64,000 nt of DNA. Origin: Aurifilum marmelostoma (Eukaryota > Ascomycota > Sordariomycetes > Diaporthales > Cryphonectriaceae). Location: contig JAMXSV010000003.1 of the NCBI GenBank assembly GCA_027559495.1, positions 1,364,001 through 1,428,000 of the forward strand, written 5' to 3'. Of this stretch, positions 12,611 to 23,509 are shown piece after piece (the first letter of the stretch is position 1; every line of letters begins with the position of its first letter). Made by a program: the position numbers and the translations under genes. The notes under the pieces are model-generated. The model was not told the DNA's origin. It worked only from the letters and a program-made list of their open reading frames with translations, and did no database searches.

Positions 12611-13579
12611 ATGTCTGAGCAGTTGAAGAACCTGAAAGGCAAGGTGGCTATCGGTAGGTATCTACTTCTTGATGGCGGGATCTCCCCCGATCCTCAGTCA
12701 AGAGTCCACACTTGCTCATACAAAAATCGCAGTCACTGGCTCCTCCCGTGGCATCGGAACCGCCATCGCCCTGAAGCTCGCCACTCACGGCGCCGACGTG
12801 GTCATCAACTACGTCGCCTCCGCCCAGGCCGCCGAGGCCGTCGCCGCCCAGGCCCGCGATGAGCACGGTGTCCGCGCCATCTGCGTCCAGGCCGACGTCT
12901 CGGACCGTGATGACATTGCGCGCCTCTTTGGAGAGGCCAAGAAGGAGCTCGGCCGTGTGGATGTCGTCATGAGCAACTCTGGCATCGAGCACTTTGGCGA
13001 CATCGAGACGGTCACGGGCGAGGAGATCGACAAGGTGTTTGCCGTGAATGTCAAGGCGCAGTTCTTTATAGCGCAGGAAGCCTATAAGGTCATGGAGAAT
13101 GGGGGGCGGCTGATTTTGATCAGTAGCATCTCCGCTGTCATGGTAAGAAGAGATCCTTTTTCTTGTGCTGCAATGATTAATTGGTACTTCACAAAACGGT
13201 AGAGGTCATTTTCTGACGCTCAGAACACAGGGTTTCCCACGCCATGCCATCTACTCCGCCTCCAAGGCCGCAATCACGGGCATGATCAAGTGTCTGGCCT
13301 GGGACTTTGGCGCCAAGCAGATCACCGTCAACGCCATCGCCCCCGGCGGCGTCAAGAGCGACATGTACGTGCAGGCCGCCGCCGACTACTTCCCCAACGG
13401 CAAGGACATGACCGTCGACGAGATCGACGCCAAGGTCAGCGCCTGGAGCCCCCCTGGGGCGGCCGGGCATGCCCGACGACATCGCGGGCGTGGTGGCGCT
13501 GCTGGCTGCGCCCGAGTCGCAGTGGCTCACGGGCCAGACTTTCCACGTGGGCGGAGGAGCCCATATGGCTACTGCTTAG
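12611..13579 (+). CDS. Short-chain reductase, naphthol/versicolorin reductase type, with a one-base frame break
   Basis: Exons 12611-12653, 12733-13142 and 13231-13579 (introns 79 and 88 nt). The protein is an NAD(P)-binding Rossmann reductase: cofactor motif TGSSRGIG near residue 17, NSG after strand 4, the catalytic YSASK (YxxxK) soon after exon 3 begins, then APGGVKSDMY. The segment around AWSP and the spacing resemble tetrahydroxynaphthalene and versicolorin reductases, which reduce aromatic polyketide ketones with NADPH. Exon 3 breaks at 13449-13454, a run of six C. With five C the frame continues through a normal C-terminus (GMPDDIAGVVALLA, then TGQTFHVGGG) to the TAG at 13577-13579, about 266 residues. 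As written, the frame instead runs to a stop near 13587 with a nonsense tail. Everything else looks intact, so either a sequence error or a very young pseudogene. No polyketide synthase lies nearby, so the substrate is open. Confidence 0.85.
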
Positions 13580-14070
13580 GGTGTTGATTATGTCAAGGTG
13601 ATGGTCCTGATCGCGGAAGATACGCAAAGCATCAGTGGCCCTTGAACGGTCCAAGCGTTAGCCAGTACACGAGTAGCTACCTATTTGTTCTGGAGCAATA
13701 AAGAACTTGACTTTTCTATTTTACAATCTTTCTGAACGCCTAGGTCTAACAAGTAACGGCATGTTGGTTTGGGATAATTAGCTATGGATTATTGGTTCCC
13801 TTGGTAGTGCAATGAGAGAAATGAAAGCGAATGGACGAAAGCAGGGCAAATTAACTATACACAAATGATTCTCCCAGACATCTACTGATATAAGTCGCAA
13901 TATTTCTAGATCCGGCATCGATTCTCACAACTCGCAAGTTAATTAGTTCGTGACTGGACACAGCAATCTGTGGTATGTAAGTGAAGACTGACTACAAATT
14001 CATAATTCATGGTTGACTGTTATTACTAGGCTGCATATCATGAAAACATACAAGACTATCCAGGACCAAT
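13580..14070. other. Convergent intergenic region
   Basis: AT-rich spacer between the 3' ends of the reductase and the amine oxidase. No gene seen. Confidence 0.6.
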
Positions 14071-15823
14071 TCAAGGGCTGGGATAGTCATCGTGATTCCA
14101 TCCAGGCATATCTGCCAGGTCTTTGGCACGAGCTGCCCGAGTAGACTTGCGGGCGTCGCCTGAGCCCGGCCGCCAACGCCATTCGCGAGCCAGATCTTGC
14201 GCAAGATTGTCTTCTATCAGCTCTACAACATGCTTGCCTATGCTTGGCAACAACTTGAAAGTGTGCCTGTATCGGATCCATCACCTGTCAGTAAACATCT
14301 CTCGTCTCCGCATAAACATTCAACCATGAACTTCCAGACCACTTACCCGCTGTCTCCAGTAGCCAGGATGAGGTTCTTCCACCTGGGATGTTCACAGACC
14401 AACAACGACGAATTCGCCGTGTCCGTACACCAGCAGAGAGCCCTGTTGAAGAGCTTCTTCTCCTCGAACCGCGGCAGATATGTCGAGATGGCCTTGCGGA
14501 TGGTCACCTCGGACGCGTCGGGATACGTGTCGGTCGGGTGCTTTGCGTGGGACCGCGGGACAGAAATTGGCTTGGGCGCGTCGGCGCCGTACGGCTGGTG
14601 CATCTTGTACCTGGTGAAGCCGGGAAACTCATCGCAGACCTTGATGACGCCGTTCTCGTTGGGCTCGAAGAAGAAGCCGATGTCGCCGTGGTACACGACC
14701 GGCACGCCTTTGTATTCGAGGGCCTCCTCGGGGGTGAGCTGGATGTGTGCATACACCCATGCCTTGAGGAAGTGCAAAGTCCATTAGGGGATATTCGATC
14801 ATCAGGGTTTTGAGAAAGAGAAAGAGAGGAAAAAAAGATACGTAAAGTGAGGAAGGGAGGTGTATGGTGTGTGACGCACTTTGGAGCAGCACTGGTCTTC
14901 CAGGTCGATCAGAGTCGGACTCCACGCCCCAGCTGCGATGACGACCTTGTCGCCAAAGTACTGCGTCCCGTCCTCCGTCTCAACACCAATACACGTCGAC
15001 GGGTCTTGATTTCCAAAGAGAGGTTTCTTGAAGGAGCCGGCGCTGTCGTCCATTCCCATTCATAAAGGCTGGTCAGCAGGAGCACTTCAATATCGATCAG
15101 ACCATCTCAAGGCAAAACAGGTATATCTTACCCGCCAAAGCCAAATTTGACCCCTTGGTCTCGACAGAACTCGCCGATTGCGTTGATGGCTCTCGCAGCG
15201 GCCAGCCAGCCCCCCTTCGTGGCTGTAGAGAGCTTTCCATCCCTGGTATCCATACTAATCAGCCTTCACCAGCAACACAGAAGCGAATAGGGTAGCAAAC
15301 TAAGTCCAACCTTGATATTGTCCCGAGGCAGAATTGGCGCTTTGGTAAGCAGCTTGTCTTCAGTGTCCAGCCACTCGTGCGTCTCTCCCAGCCCTGCATC
15401 GACGAGTGTCTGGTACTCGCGTCGCAGCGCGGCAACGCCCTCCTCGGAGACTTCACAGTCCATCTACACAAACGAGAAGTCATGAATCAATCAGCTTCCA
15501 AAGTCCAATTACATAGCAAGTGCTGGCTCGTCTCTCACCCTGCCAGTCTTGTGAAAGAAAGGCTTGAAGAGGTCATCATGGTTCCACATGTCAGCGGCCT
15601 CCATGCTCAGCCGCAGCTCGGCCTTGCTGGACACGCGGATGCCCATGATCTTGTTGAGGTCGTTGCCGGCGGACTGCGCCGAGGGGAATGGGTAGACGTC
15701 GAGGACGGTGATGTTGGCGGGCGAGTAGCCGGCCCGGAGCAGGTGGAGGGCTGTGGAGGAGCCCATGGTGCCTGCGCCGCCCACGATGATCACTTTTGTT
15801 GTTGCGCGAGCTGGGTCGGCCAT
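14071..15823 (-). CDS. FAD-dependent amine/amino-acid oxidase (fructosyl-amine / sarcosine oxidase family), with a one-base frame break
   Basis: Six exons on the minus strand: 15539-15823, 15311-15463, 15132-15242, 14880-15042, 14347-14762 and 14071-14266. All phases close except inside exon 3. The start MADPARATTK leads into the FAD-binding motif IIVGGAGTMGSSTALHL. Later family blocks are GWLAAARAINAIGEF, VIAAGAWSPTLIDLE, AWVYAHIQLTPEEA, GFFFEPNENGVIKVCDE and ALCWCTDTA (a cysteine in this block binds flavin covalently in characterised relatives), then GDSG-HTFKLLPSIGKHVVEL. Length without the break is 440 residues, normal for the family. These enzymes oxidise secondary amines such as Amadori compounds, sarcosine, pipecolate or saccharopine, making H2O2. 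The frame breaks at 15210-15215 (six C on the plus strand), where five would join GWKALYSHEGG to WLAAA. The intron 2 donor GTTGGA is weak. No PTS1 tail (it ends YPSP). The exact substrate cannot be told. Confidence 0.87.
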
Positions 15824-16413
15824 GTTGGGCAGCTTGTGGCTGAGTGTATCTGTCGTTTGATTCAGTAGGTTGAGGCCCAGAAGGCGACCAAGCGACGGGT
15901 AACAATTATGTGATTTCTCTGTCGCATTGAATTGGGTTGAGAGACTTGCTCCACTCGAGCGGGCGGGAGTACTTATCCCGATCTCATCCCGAGTCGGCGC
16001 TCATCAATTTCAGGACTTTGATAGCACTGTATCCACCAACCTTTCAAACCGGCAATCCTTTGAGCGGATTTACTTGCCCGGACAGACAGATTCACAGAAT
16101 AAAACGGCTCGGCGAAGAAGAAGTCTTGAATAACGAGAAGACGATAGGATGTTGTCTCGCCCGTCCCAATACATACTTATATAGTAACAGTAATAATGTT
16201 ATACTCCAGACGCCATGCCATGCGTGACCCTCCTCCCATCACCAAGTCTAGCAGAAGCAGATCCCACCGCTTGATGCATCGTCTATGACACCATCAAACC
16301 CATGTACATGAGCACAGATTATATGTGGTACAGCAACCAACCCGTTATATAATCACCGTATACCCTTCCCAAGAGCTGCTCTTGTTTCTTCCCTTGCCCA
16401 TAGTCTTTTTAGT
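15824..16413. other. Intergenic, promoter of the oxidase and 3' side of GH76
   Basis: About 590 nt without coding character between two minus-strand genes. No regulatory site I can name with confidence. Confidence 0.55.
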
Positions 16414-18220
16414 CTAGTCCTTGACCATGAAGAAGCACCCGGCAAGCAGCCCGCCCACAGTAGCCATGGTCAGGATAGCCGCACCCGCCCTGTCGCCCGT
16501 GGTGATGGCGGCAAGTTTGGACAGCGACGACTCGCTCTTCTCGGCACCTGCAGACGCATCACCGGTCGAGGTACCGCCGTCGTTGTCCGAGAAGATGGAC
16601 GGGGTCCAGACCATGACCTGGGAGTAGAACACGGCGGAGAGCGCGGCCATCTGCTGGCCCACGCCGTTGGTGCCGTCCCAGGTCGAGCCGGCCGTCCACG
16701 TGAGGCCGCAGGCGGTGCCGGCCAGGCCCTTGTAGCCGTCGGCCTCGGTGGCCGTGCCGTCACACTGCAGGGCGGCGTTCTTTGCCGAGGCGGCCATCAG
16801 GGTGGAGATGGTGTCCCAGGTGTACGAGGCGAGCTGCGCGGTGCCCGCGAGCCAGCGGATCAGGTAGGCCTTGAAGCTGAGCGAGTCGGTGGTGCACGTG
16901 CCCTGGGGCTCGCAGGCGGGCTCGTACAGGACGCTGTCCTTGAAGAAGTAGGTCTGGGTGCGCGCCAGCAAGCCGTCGAGCCTGGTCTTCCACTTGGTCT
17001 GCGCCGTGCCGTTGGTGATGTTGTACATGGCCGCCGCGCCGTGCATCCAGATGCCCGCGTTGTACGTCCACTGCGTCTTGTCGATGTCGGTGCAGTTGCC
17101 CGAGTCGCCGCCGAACCCGGACCCGTCGTAGATGTTGTAGCTGTCGTCGATGAAGCCGACCGTCTCCATCCAGTCCCAGATCTTGTCGGCCCACTCCGAG
17201 TACGTCTCGTTGCCCGTGTACCGCGCCAGGCGCGCCCCGATGTTGAAGAAGCACCCGTTGGCAATCGAGTTCTTGTACGTGTAACCGTTGTTGAAGGTCC
17301 AGATCTGCCACCGCAGGCCGCCGCCGCAGTCGTTCGTGTCCCAGCGCGTGGCGTACTCGTTGAACACGGCCTGCACGAGGGCGAGCCACTGCACGCCGCC
17401 GGCCGAGGTATCGTTGGGGTTGAGAAAGTTGGTCTCTGCGGCTGCCATGGCCGCGAGGGCCCAGAAACCTTGGCTGTCTGGGTGATTAGTCTCTGGAATA
17501 GAGTGAAGAAATACCGAATATGCACATAATTCTATATATATATGTGTTGGAATCCAGGGCAGGAAGTATATATACGCACTCATCGTTTCCTTCGGATTTG
17601 GTCTGGTTCGTAGGCATAAAGTCGTTATCATCGCCAACCTGGTGCTGCATCGCGACAAAAGTCTCGTTCACATAGTCCGTGTCGCCTGTATATGCCCAGT
17701 AGTCCACCATCGTGCCAAACATGGCTCCTGCTTCCCACCCTATATTCAGAGATGGATGGTCAGTATTGTCACCACCAACTGTGTAAGTCCGGACAGCCAA
17801 AACCCTGATCCTTCTGTAAGAGAAGAGGAAAGAAATCAAGGTAGAGGTGGAAGGAGTAGGTAGAGGACGAACGTACAGTAGTAAGGATCCGGCAGGTTGC
17901 CAGGGACGTCACCGGTGTTGTTACCAGTGTAGTACTTCATCAGGCCATATGCTATTGTTTTGGCTCCAGCCTTGATCGAGGCTGCGAGGAAGAAGAAGAA
18001 GACATTCCGGTTAGCTCATAGCCATACCGAGACGGGAGAAAGGGTGGCGTTATGGGCGAGTGAATGATGCTGAGAGGAGGAGGGGGGCAGGGAGGGAGAA
18101 AGAATTGGACTCCTCCCAAGTGAACATACAATCTGAGGTCCAGTCGATGTCCACAGCTGTTGTGGCCAGCGGCATCACGGCACTCGCCAGCCATAGTGAT
18201 CTTGCTAATGAGGGCTTCAT
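16414..18220 (-). CDS. GPI-type mannan endo-1,6-alpha-mannosidase, GH76 (Dfg5/Dcw1-like)
   Basis: Exons on the minus strand: 18130-18220, 17877-17981, 17580-17739 and 16414-17473, closing to 471 residues. The N-terminus (MKPSLARSLWLASAVMPLAT) is a signal peptide. Family motifs include SSIKAGAKTIAYGLMKYYTG, WWEAGAMFGTMVDYW, and the catalytic NDDQGFWALAAM with the Asp-Asp pair at residues 118-119. Further on come WDTNDCGGGLRWQ and NGCFFNIGARLARYTGN. After a Ser/Asp-rich stretch the protein ends in a hydrophobic tail (ILTMATVGGLLAGCFFMVKD), the usual GPI-attachment signal. Dfg5/Dcw1 enzymes act at the outer plasma membrane and wall, and are thought to transfer the glycan of GPI-anchored mannoproteins into the wall polymer. 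Many N-x-S/T sites fit a secreted protein. The gene is divergent from GH31 at 20,647. Confidence 0.94.
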
Positions 18221-20646
18221 GGTACACAATGGACGGCGATACACCACGCCACAAGCTCAGTAGCTCGGCAAGCTGTCACTCAACACGTCTCCCAGCGTGT
18301 GAAGACAATAGGCAGAGAAGGACGCTGTCAGGACTCCTACTACTGCCGCCGTTGTTGATGAGGGGCTGTGAGGAAGAGGAACACAGTCAAGAGAGACTGG
18401 ACAGGAGGAAAAACGAACGACAACGATGACGAACGGTTCGAAGAAAGGTCGGGACTCAGGACAGAGAAGAAGACATAGCAGCACAAGGACGAGGAGGGGA
18501 CCCGTCCAAGACACGAGCCACCACCCCACGGGGAGGGACCGCCATATTCAATTCAAAATTCACAGGCCAACCAGGCCTCTCTCCCTCTCTTTCTCGACGA
18601 AGGGGAAAGCGACAAGACAAAGGGCAGGAAGAAAAAGGGGCGGAGCCTGGTCAAGGTTGTTCTCGTCTCGGAGGGGTTTGCAAGTGAAGCTGGCCTGGGC
18701 CTGTGGGGCGCAACAGCCGGGGGTCCTCGTCGCCGTCTCCTCCCATGGGCATTGGAACGGCTTCGGCACCTGGACCATGGCGCCTGACCCACGTATATGG
18801 TGGACCCCCCCAAGAAAAGAGGGAAAGGGAAGAAGAAAGAGAAAGAAAAAGAAGAAAAAAAAGGAAACGTTTGACATCGGATTGTGTTGGCCGATGTGGC
18901 TCGAGCGAAACCGCAGTCATGGCAGCGTGCGTGGCACATGAGACAATTGCTGCTTATTGCTGCTACACGGGATGAGAGAGCAACATGAGAAAATAAGGAA
19001 AAGACAGGATGCCTTGGCCTACAAGACATCGATCCAATGAACTGCGTCGTCAGCCATGGCTCATTAGTGCGCGAGATTTGATGGCAAAGGGGGGGCGCAG
19101 CTCTGTAATTAGATAAATACCAAGAATACCAAGCTGCCCAGACACCGGCGTTCATATCATCGTAATAAAAAAAAAAGGCTTGAGACATGTAGCATAGTAA
19201 CTATGATGAGAAGGAGAGTTGAATTGGGATTAGGGGTCTCTAATCTTGGATATGCCGGCAACAAGAAAAAGTCGAGACGGGGGGCCACAGCGGGAGCCAG
19301 CAGCCCCTGACTACTCCTGCCACCAGCAAGGGCCCGACGAAGTTTAGGGCCCAGATCTTAATTACAGGGGTTCTTATTTGGATACGAAGTGGCAGATGCA
19401 AATCTGCCATGGAATTTCTTTTTCTCTGGTCTCTCTTCTTGGCCCGTGGTTTCGTATTTGGGCTGTGCTGTGTGCTCGAATCATTTATTTCTTGATGCAG
19501 CTGGCTGTTGCGCGTTGCTTCTTTGTTGTCCGTCTCAGGGATTTTTGCTACTCCTCCTTCTTTTTCAGGGTCCTGCTCTGCTGAACGTTGTATTGTATCG
19601 TGGATCTGCCACTCATCAGTGCTGATCATGCGGAGAAGGTTACCGTCAACCTTCACTCTCACAGCACGTGAGAGCGCGCGACACCCGATCGTCGAACCCG
19701 CCCGACGACTATACATGTTCTTCCTTGAACAAGAGGCCGCAATCTTCACCCACCCACCTGGCGTGTGCCATTGCGTGATGACCCGACTAAAGAGCTCGGC
19801 ACAAGACGGCAGTCGTGGTTCATCCCAAGTCCAAGTCGAGTCACAGTTTCCCTCGTGTCTTGTGTCTCATGTGCTGTGTTTCCAAAGCTGCAGTCCACGT
19901 AACCTTGGGGAGATCCGGAAACGATACTGGCACGCCGCAGCTTCTCTTTGTCGAGTGAACTCCTGACGAGCACGGCGCCAAGAAGGATCCATCATCCCAG
20001 GAAGCCGTTTAGCCGTCGGCTTGCCCCATTGTCTATCAGCTGGAGCATTCCATGTCTTGGAGGATACAGACGTGGCAGTGCCCCACTTGTGGAGGGGCTC
20101 TGCAGTGGAATCAGTACTGACGATATGCGGGTTCGCCCTGTCACTGAAGGAAGAGAGAAAGAGGCCATTCCCACCAGGCTGTACAATGCTATCATTAAAG
20201 GACGAAAAAGCATCATTCGACTCACCATATTTTTCGGTTATGGAATCTCCTCGTAGACTTATGTTTGCTTGTATATCCACGGCTGTTTTGACGTAAGGGT
20301 GCGTAAGACAATGGCTTATGCATAGTTCCGATGACCCCTCACTTTCAAGTCCGCCTCCTCCAAAATATTGGAGTAAATATTCCCGGCGGCAGAAACTCAC
20401 TGTTCAAACCCACATCATTGACCACCATTGGACTGGTCCCTCGTGAAATTCTCCAGTTCTCGCGATGACAATGACCCGAGACCTTGCATAGGGTATTAGT
20501 CTTCAACAAACTAGGAAGACAAGAGAAAAGAAAGACAATTCCTGGGCCCTCGTCATTCACTAACTCACCTCATGGCCCTCTCGCCCATAGGCCCTCCTCG
20601 TCGACGTAGATGGTGAAGACAGATATTTTGTGCCGACGTATTCAAG
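18221..20646. other. Long divergent intergenic region between GH76 and GH31
   Basis: About 2.4 kb containing the promoters of both glycosidase genes. Purine-rich runs (AAGAAAGAGAAAG type) lie near 18,820-18,870. Open frames such as complement 19,867-20,400 start from a GTG inside a splice-like site and show no recognisable domain, so I do not call them. Confidence 0.5.
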
Positions 20647-22677
20647 ATGTTCACCCAAACACCCACCGAGCTCGTCTACACCTACGACCACGAGACCCTC
20701 ATCCTCAGTCCCTGGGGTCCCAATGCCCTCCGCGTGCGCGCCACAAAATGCGCCGCCATGCCCACCGAGGACTGGGCGCTGGACGAGCCAGTACCTCCCA
20801 CTCCCCCACCCAAAATCAACATTGACTCGGCTGAGAACCAAGCCACCATCACCAACGGCACCGCCCGGGCGACTATATCCCGCGGCGGGAAGCTCACGAT
20901 TCACAACGCGGCGACGGGCGCTCTCCTCCTAGAGGAGTACAAACGCAACCGCACCGACGTTCGCGACCCCAAGGCCTCGGCGCTCCAGGTGGAGGCGCGC
21001 GAGCTGCGGCCCACGGCGGGTGGCGACTACGCACTCACGATGCGGTTTGAGACTGTCTCGCGCTCGGAGAAGCTGTATGGCATGGGCCAGTACCAGCAGC
21101 CGTATCTGGACCTGAAGGGATGCGACCTGGAGATGGCGCAGCGAAACAGCCAGGCGAGCGTGCCGTTCCTGCTGAGCAGTCTTGGCTATGGCCTGTTGTG
21201 GAACAACCCGAGCGTGGGGCGGGCTGTGCTGGGGACAAACATCATGTCATTCTCTGCGTCGAGCACGACCAAGCTGGACTACTGGGTGGTTGTAGCAGAA
21301 GACGACAGCGACAACGGGCCCAAGAGCATCGTCGAGGCCTACTGCGCCGTCACGGGCAGGCCGCCCATGATGCCCGAGTACGGCCTCGGCTTCTGGCAGA
21401 GCAAGCTGCGCTATCAGACGCAGGACGAGCTGCTGACCGTGGCGCGCGAGTACAAGCGGCGCAACTTACCTCTCGACGTGCTGGTCATCGACTTCTTCCA
21501 CTGGCGCGCGCAGGGTGAGTGGTCCTTTGACAAGGAGTACTGGCCCGACCCGCAGGCCATGGTGGACGAGCTGCGGTCTCTGGGTGTGGAGCCCATGGTG
21601 AGCATCTGGCCCACCGTGGAGCGCGCCAGCGAGAACTGGGACGAGATGCTCGAGAAGGGCTTGCTCATCCGGAATGAGCGCGGGTACAGGGCCGTTATGG
21701 ATTTCCAGGGCAACACGGTGCACTTTGATGCGACGAATCCAGAGGCGAGAAAGTATGTCTGGGGAAAAGCCGCCAAGAACTATGGGCAGTATGGGATCCG
21801 CCTCTTCTGGCTAGACGAGGCGGAGCCAGAGTACAAGAGATACGATTTTGACAACTGGCGGTACCACCTGGGCCCCTCACTCGCCATCGGCAATGTGTAT
21901 CCACGACAGTACTCGCAGGCCTTCTACGAGGGTGCAGTGGCGGAGGACGGCAGCGGTAGGTTCAAAGGCCAGGATCCCAACACGGTCAATCTCGTGCGCT
22001 GCGCGTGGGCGGGCAGCCAAAAGTACGGCGCCTTGGTCTGGAGTGGTGACATCGCCAGCAGCTGGGGTAGCCTGCGCAACCAGGTCGCAGCGGGTCTGAA
22101 CATGGGTATCGCGGGCATCTCGCACTGGACGACAGATATCGGTGGGTTTCATGGTGGGAACCCCGACGACCCTGAATTCAGGGAACTTCTCGTGCGCTGG
22201 TTCCAGTGGGGCACATTTCTGCTGGTCATGAGGCTTCATGGTGATCGGTATCCGCAGAAGGAGCCGTTGGGTAACAGCGGTGGTGGCAAGTGTCCGTCAG
22301 GAGTGGGCAACGAGGTGTGGTCGTACGGCGAAGAGGTCGGTACTATTCTGGAGAGTTACCTGAAGCTGCGCGAGAGAATGCGTGGGTACGTGGGAGGTCT
22401 GATGAAGGAGGCGAGCGAGAAGGGCACGCCAGTGATTCGGACACTGTTCCTGGAGTTTCCAAAGGACCAGCGCGCGTGGGAGGTTGAGGACGAGTACATG
22501 TTTGGAGAGAAATACCTCGTCGCACCTGTGCTGTATGCCGGCCTGAAGAAGAGGACGGTGTATTTCCCCAAGGGTGCCAAGTGGAAGGAGATGGAAGGCG
22601 ACAAAACGTTTGAGGGCGGTGTGTCTGCAGAAGTCGACACGCCTCTGGAGAAGATGCCAGTGTTTGAGCGAGTGTAG
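20647..22677 (+). CDS. Intracellular glycoside hydrolase family 31 (alpha-xylosidase / alpha-glucosidase type)
   Basis: A single exon of 676 residues with no signal peptide, so probably cytosolic. The N-terminus (MFTQTPTELVYTYDHETLIL, then SPWGPNALRVRAT) is the beta-sandwich start typical of fungal GH31 xylosidase-like enzymes, which supports the ATG at 20,647. The barrel carries PEYGLGFWQSKLRYQTQDEL and PLDVLVIDFFHW. The nucleophile loop is LFWLDEAEPEY (Asp 390) and the acid/base loop VWSGDIASSWGSLRNQ (Asp 468). After the barrel come the MRLHGDR loop and the FGEKYLVAPVLYAG sandwich motif. GH31 retaining enzymes remove terminal alpha-linked glucose or xylose, the latter from xyloglucan oligosaccharides; the WLDEAEPE type is more like alpha-xylosidases than like maltases. 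Length is somewhat short of secreted family members, as expected without the N-terminal export region. Confidence 0.93.
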   Translation: MFTQTPTELVYTYDHETLILSPWGPNALRVRATKCAAMPTEDWALDEPVPPTPPPKINIDSAENQATITNGTARATISRGGKLTIHNAATGALLLEEYKRNRTDVRDPKASALQVEARELRPTAGGDYALTMRFETVSRSEKLYGMGQYQQPYLDLKGCDLEMAQRNSQASVPFLLSSLGYGLLWNNPSVGRAVLGTNIMSFSASSTTKLDYWVVVAEDDSDNGPKSIVEAYCAVTGRPPMMPEYGLGFWQSKLRYQTQDELLTVAREYKRRNLPLDVLVIDFFHWRAQGEWSFDKEYWPDPQAMVDELRSLGVEPMVSIWPTVERASENWDEMLEKGLLIRNERGYRAVMDFQGNTVHFDATNPEARKYVWGKAAKNYGQYGIRLFWLDEAEPEYKRYDFDNWRYHLGPSLAIGNVYPRQYSQAFYEGAVAEDGSGRFKGQDPNTVNLVRCAWAGSQKYGALVWSGDIASSWGSLRNQVAAGLNMGIAGISHWTTDIGGFHGGNPDDPEFRELLVRWFQWGTFLLVMRLHGDRYPQKEPLGNSGGGKCPSGVGNEVWSYGEEVGTILESYLKLRERMRGYVGGLMKEASEKGTPVIRTLFLEFPKDQRAWEVEDEYMFGEKYLVAPVLYAGLKKRTVYFPKGAKWKEMEGDKTFEGGVSAEVDTPLEKMPVFERV

Positions 22678-23509
22678 TCGAGGAGGCAAGTTGATATTGA
22701 GCGCTGAATATCTGTCTTGGTCAAGGGATGCCGAGTGGTGTGAAGACTGTTTCAGAGCAAAAAAACTGCTGAGGGTCAATTGGTTGGATCCATGGATGCC
22801 CCGTCTGAAGACTTGTAGAAGGGACGAGTCGATTGCTAGGTGGCGAAGTAGTTAACACCTAGGAGTTCCTTCCCTTTCGAATACAGTCTGAGAGGCGAAT
22901 GGCGAGGAAAGCGTGCCTGCTATTACGCCCGACGCTCCTGCCATACTTACTAGCTGCCCCTTCCCTCTATACTTTCCAGAAAGTCTGGTTCTCCTGATAG
23001 GGCAACTGCACGGCAAAGATGCTGGTTGTTGTTGCCTGCCACTCCCTCGGCAAATGGCCCGGTGATGCCGTCTCGGGTCTGGCAGACACTATTGTGACCC
23101 CGGGGCCGTCCCGGAGGTGTAACAGCGCGGTGACAGGCTCAGGTCAGGTTGAATCAGGTATACTCTGATCTGTCAGTCGATTTGTTGAATTTGTCAAATG
23201 TGCAATTTATGTAATCTGGTGCAAGCATAAAGTGAAGACACAAAGTAAAGAATAAAAAAAGACCAAGAAAGAAAGTGTCCAGAAGAAACCACCACAAACC
23301 ATGCAAATGTCCCAACATCCGGCTTGCAGACTGTGTGTCTTTGTCCCGCCAACGCCTGCTGTGAAATCCAATATTCTCCCTGAATATGTTGTTACCCCAG
23401 TGCCAAATAAAGAGCCTACAGCGCTTCCCAACACCAGAACCAAGCCAAGAAAATGTCCTCGCCCGAGATATGAAAATGCACGCCACCCATCAAACGATGA
23501 CTCCGTCAC
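22678..23509. other. Convergent intergenic region
   Basis: Spacer of about 830 nt between the 3' ends of GH31 and the cysteine-rich membrane protein gene. No coding structure seen. Confidence 0.55.

Noticed and set aside
15246..15310. Alternative acceptor TTAG at about 15,255 giving an MDTRDGKLSTATKGGW frame that avoids the frame break
   Set aside because: It does not match the phase of exon 2, and replaces the family-typical GWKALYSHEGG by unrelated residues.
19867..20400. 177-codon minus frame between GH76 and GH31
   Set aside because: Starts at a GTG that is part of a GTGAGT string, has no domain, and no matching upstream exon was found.
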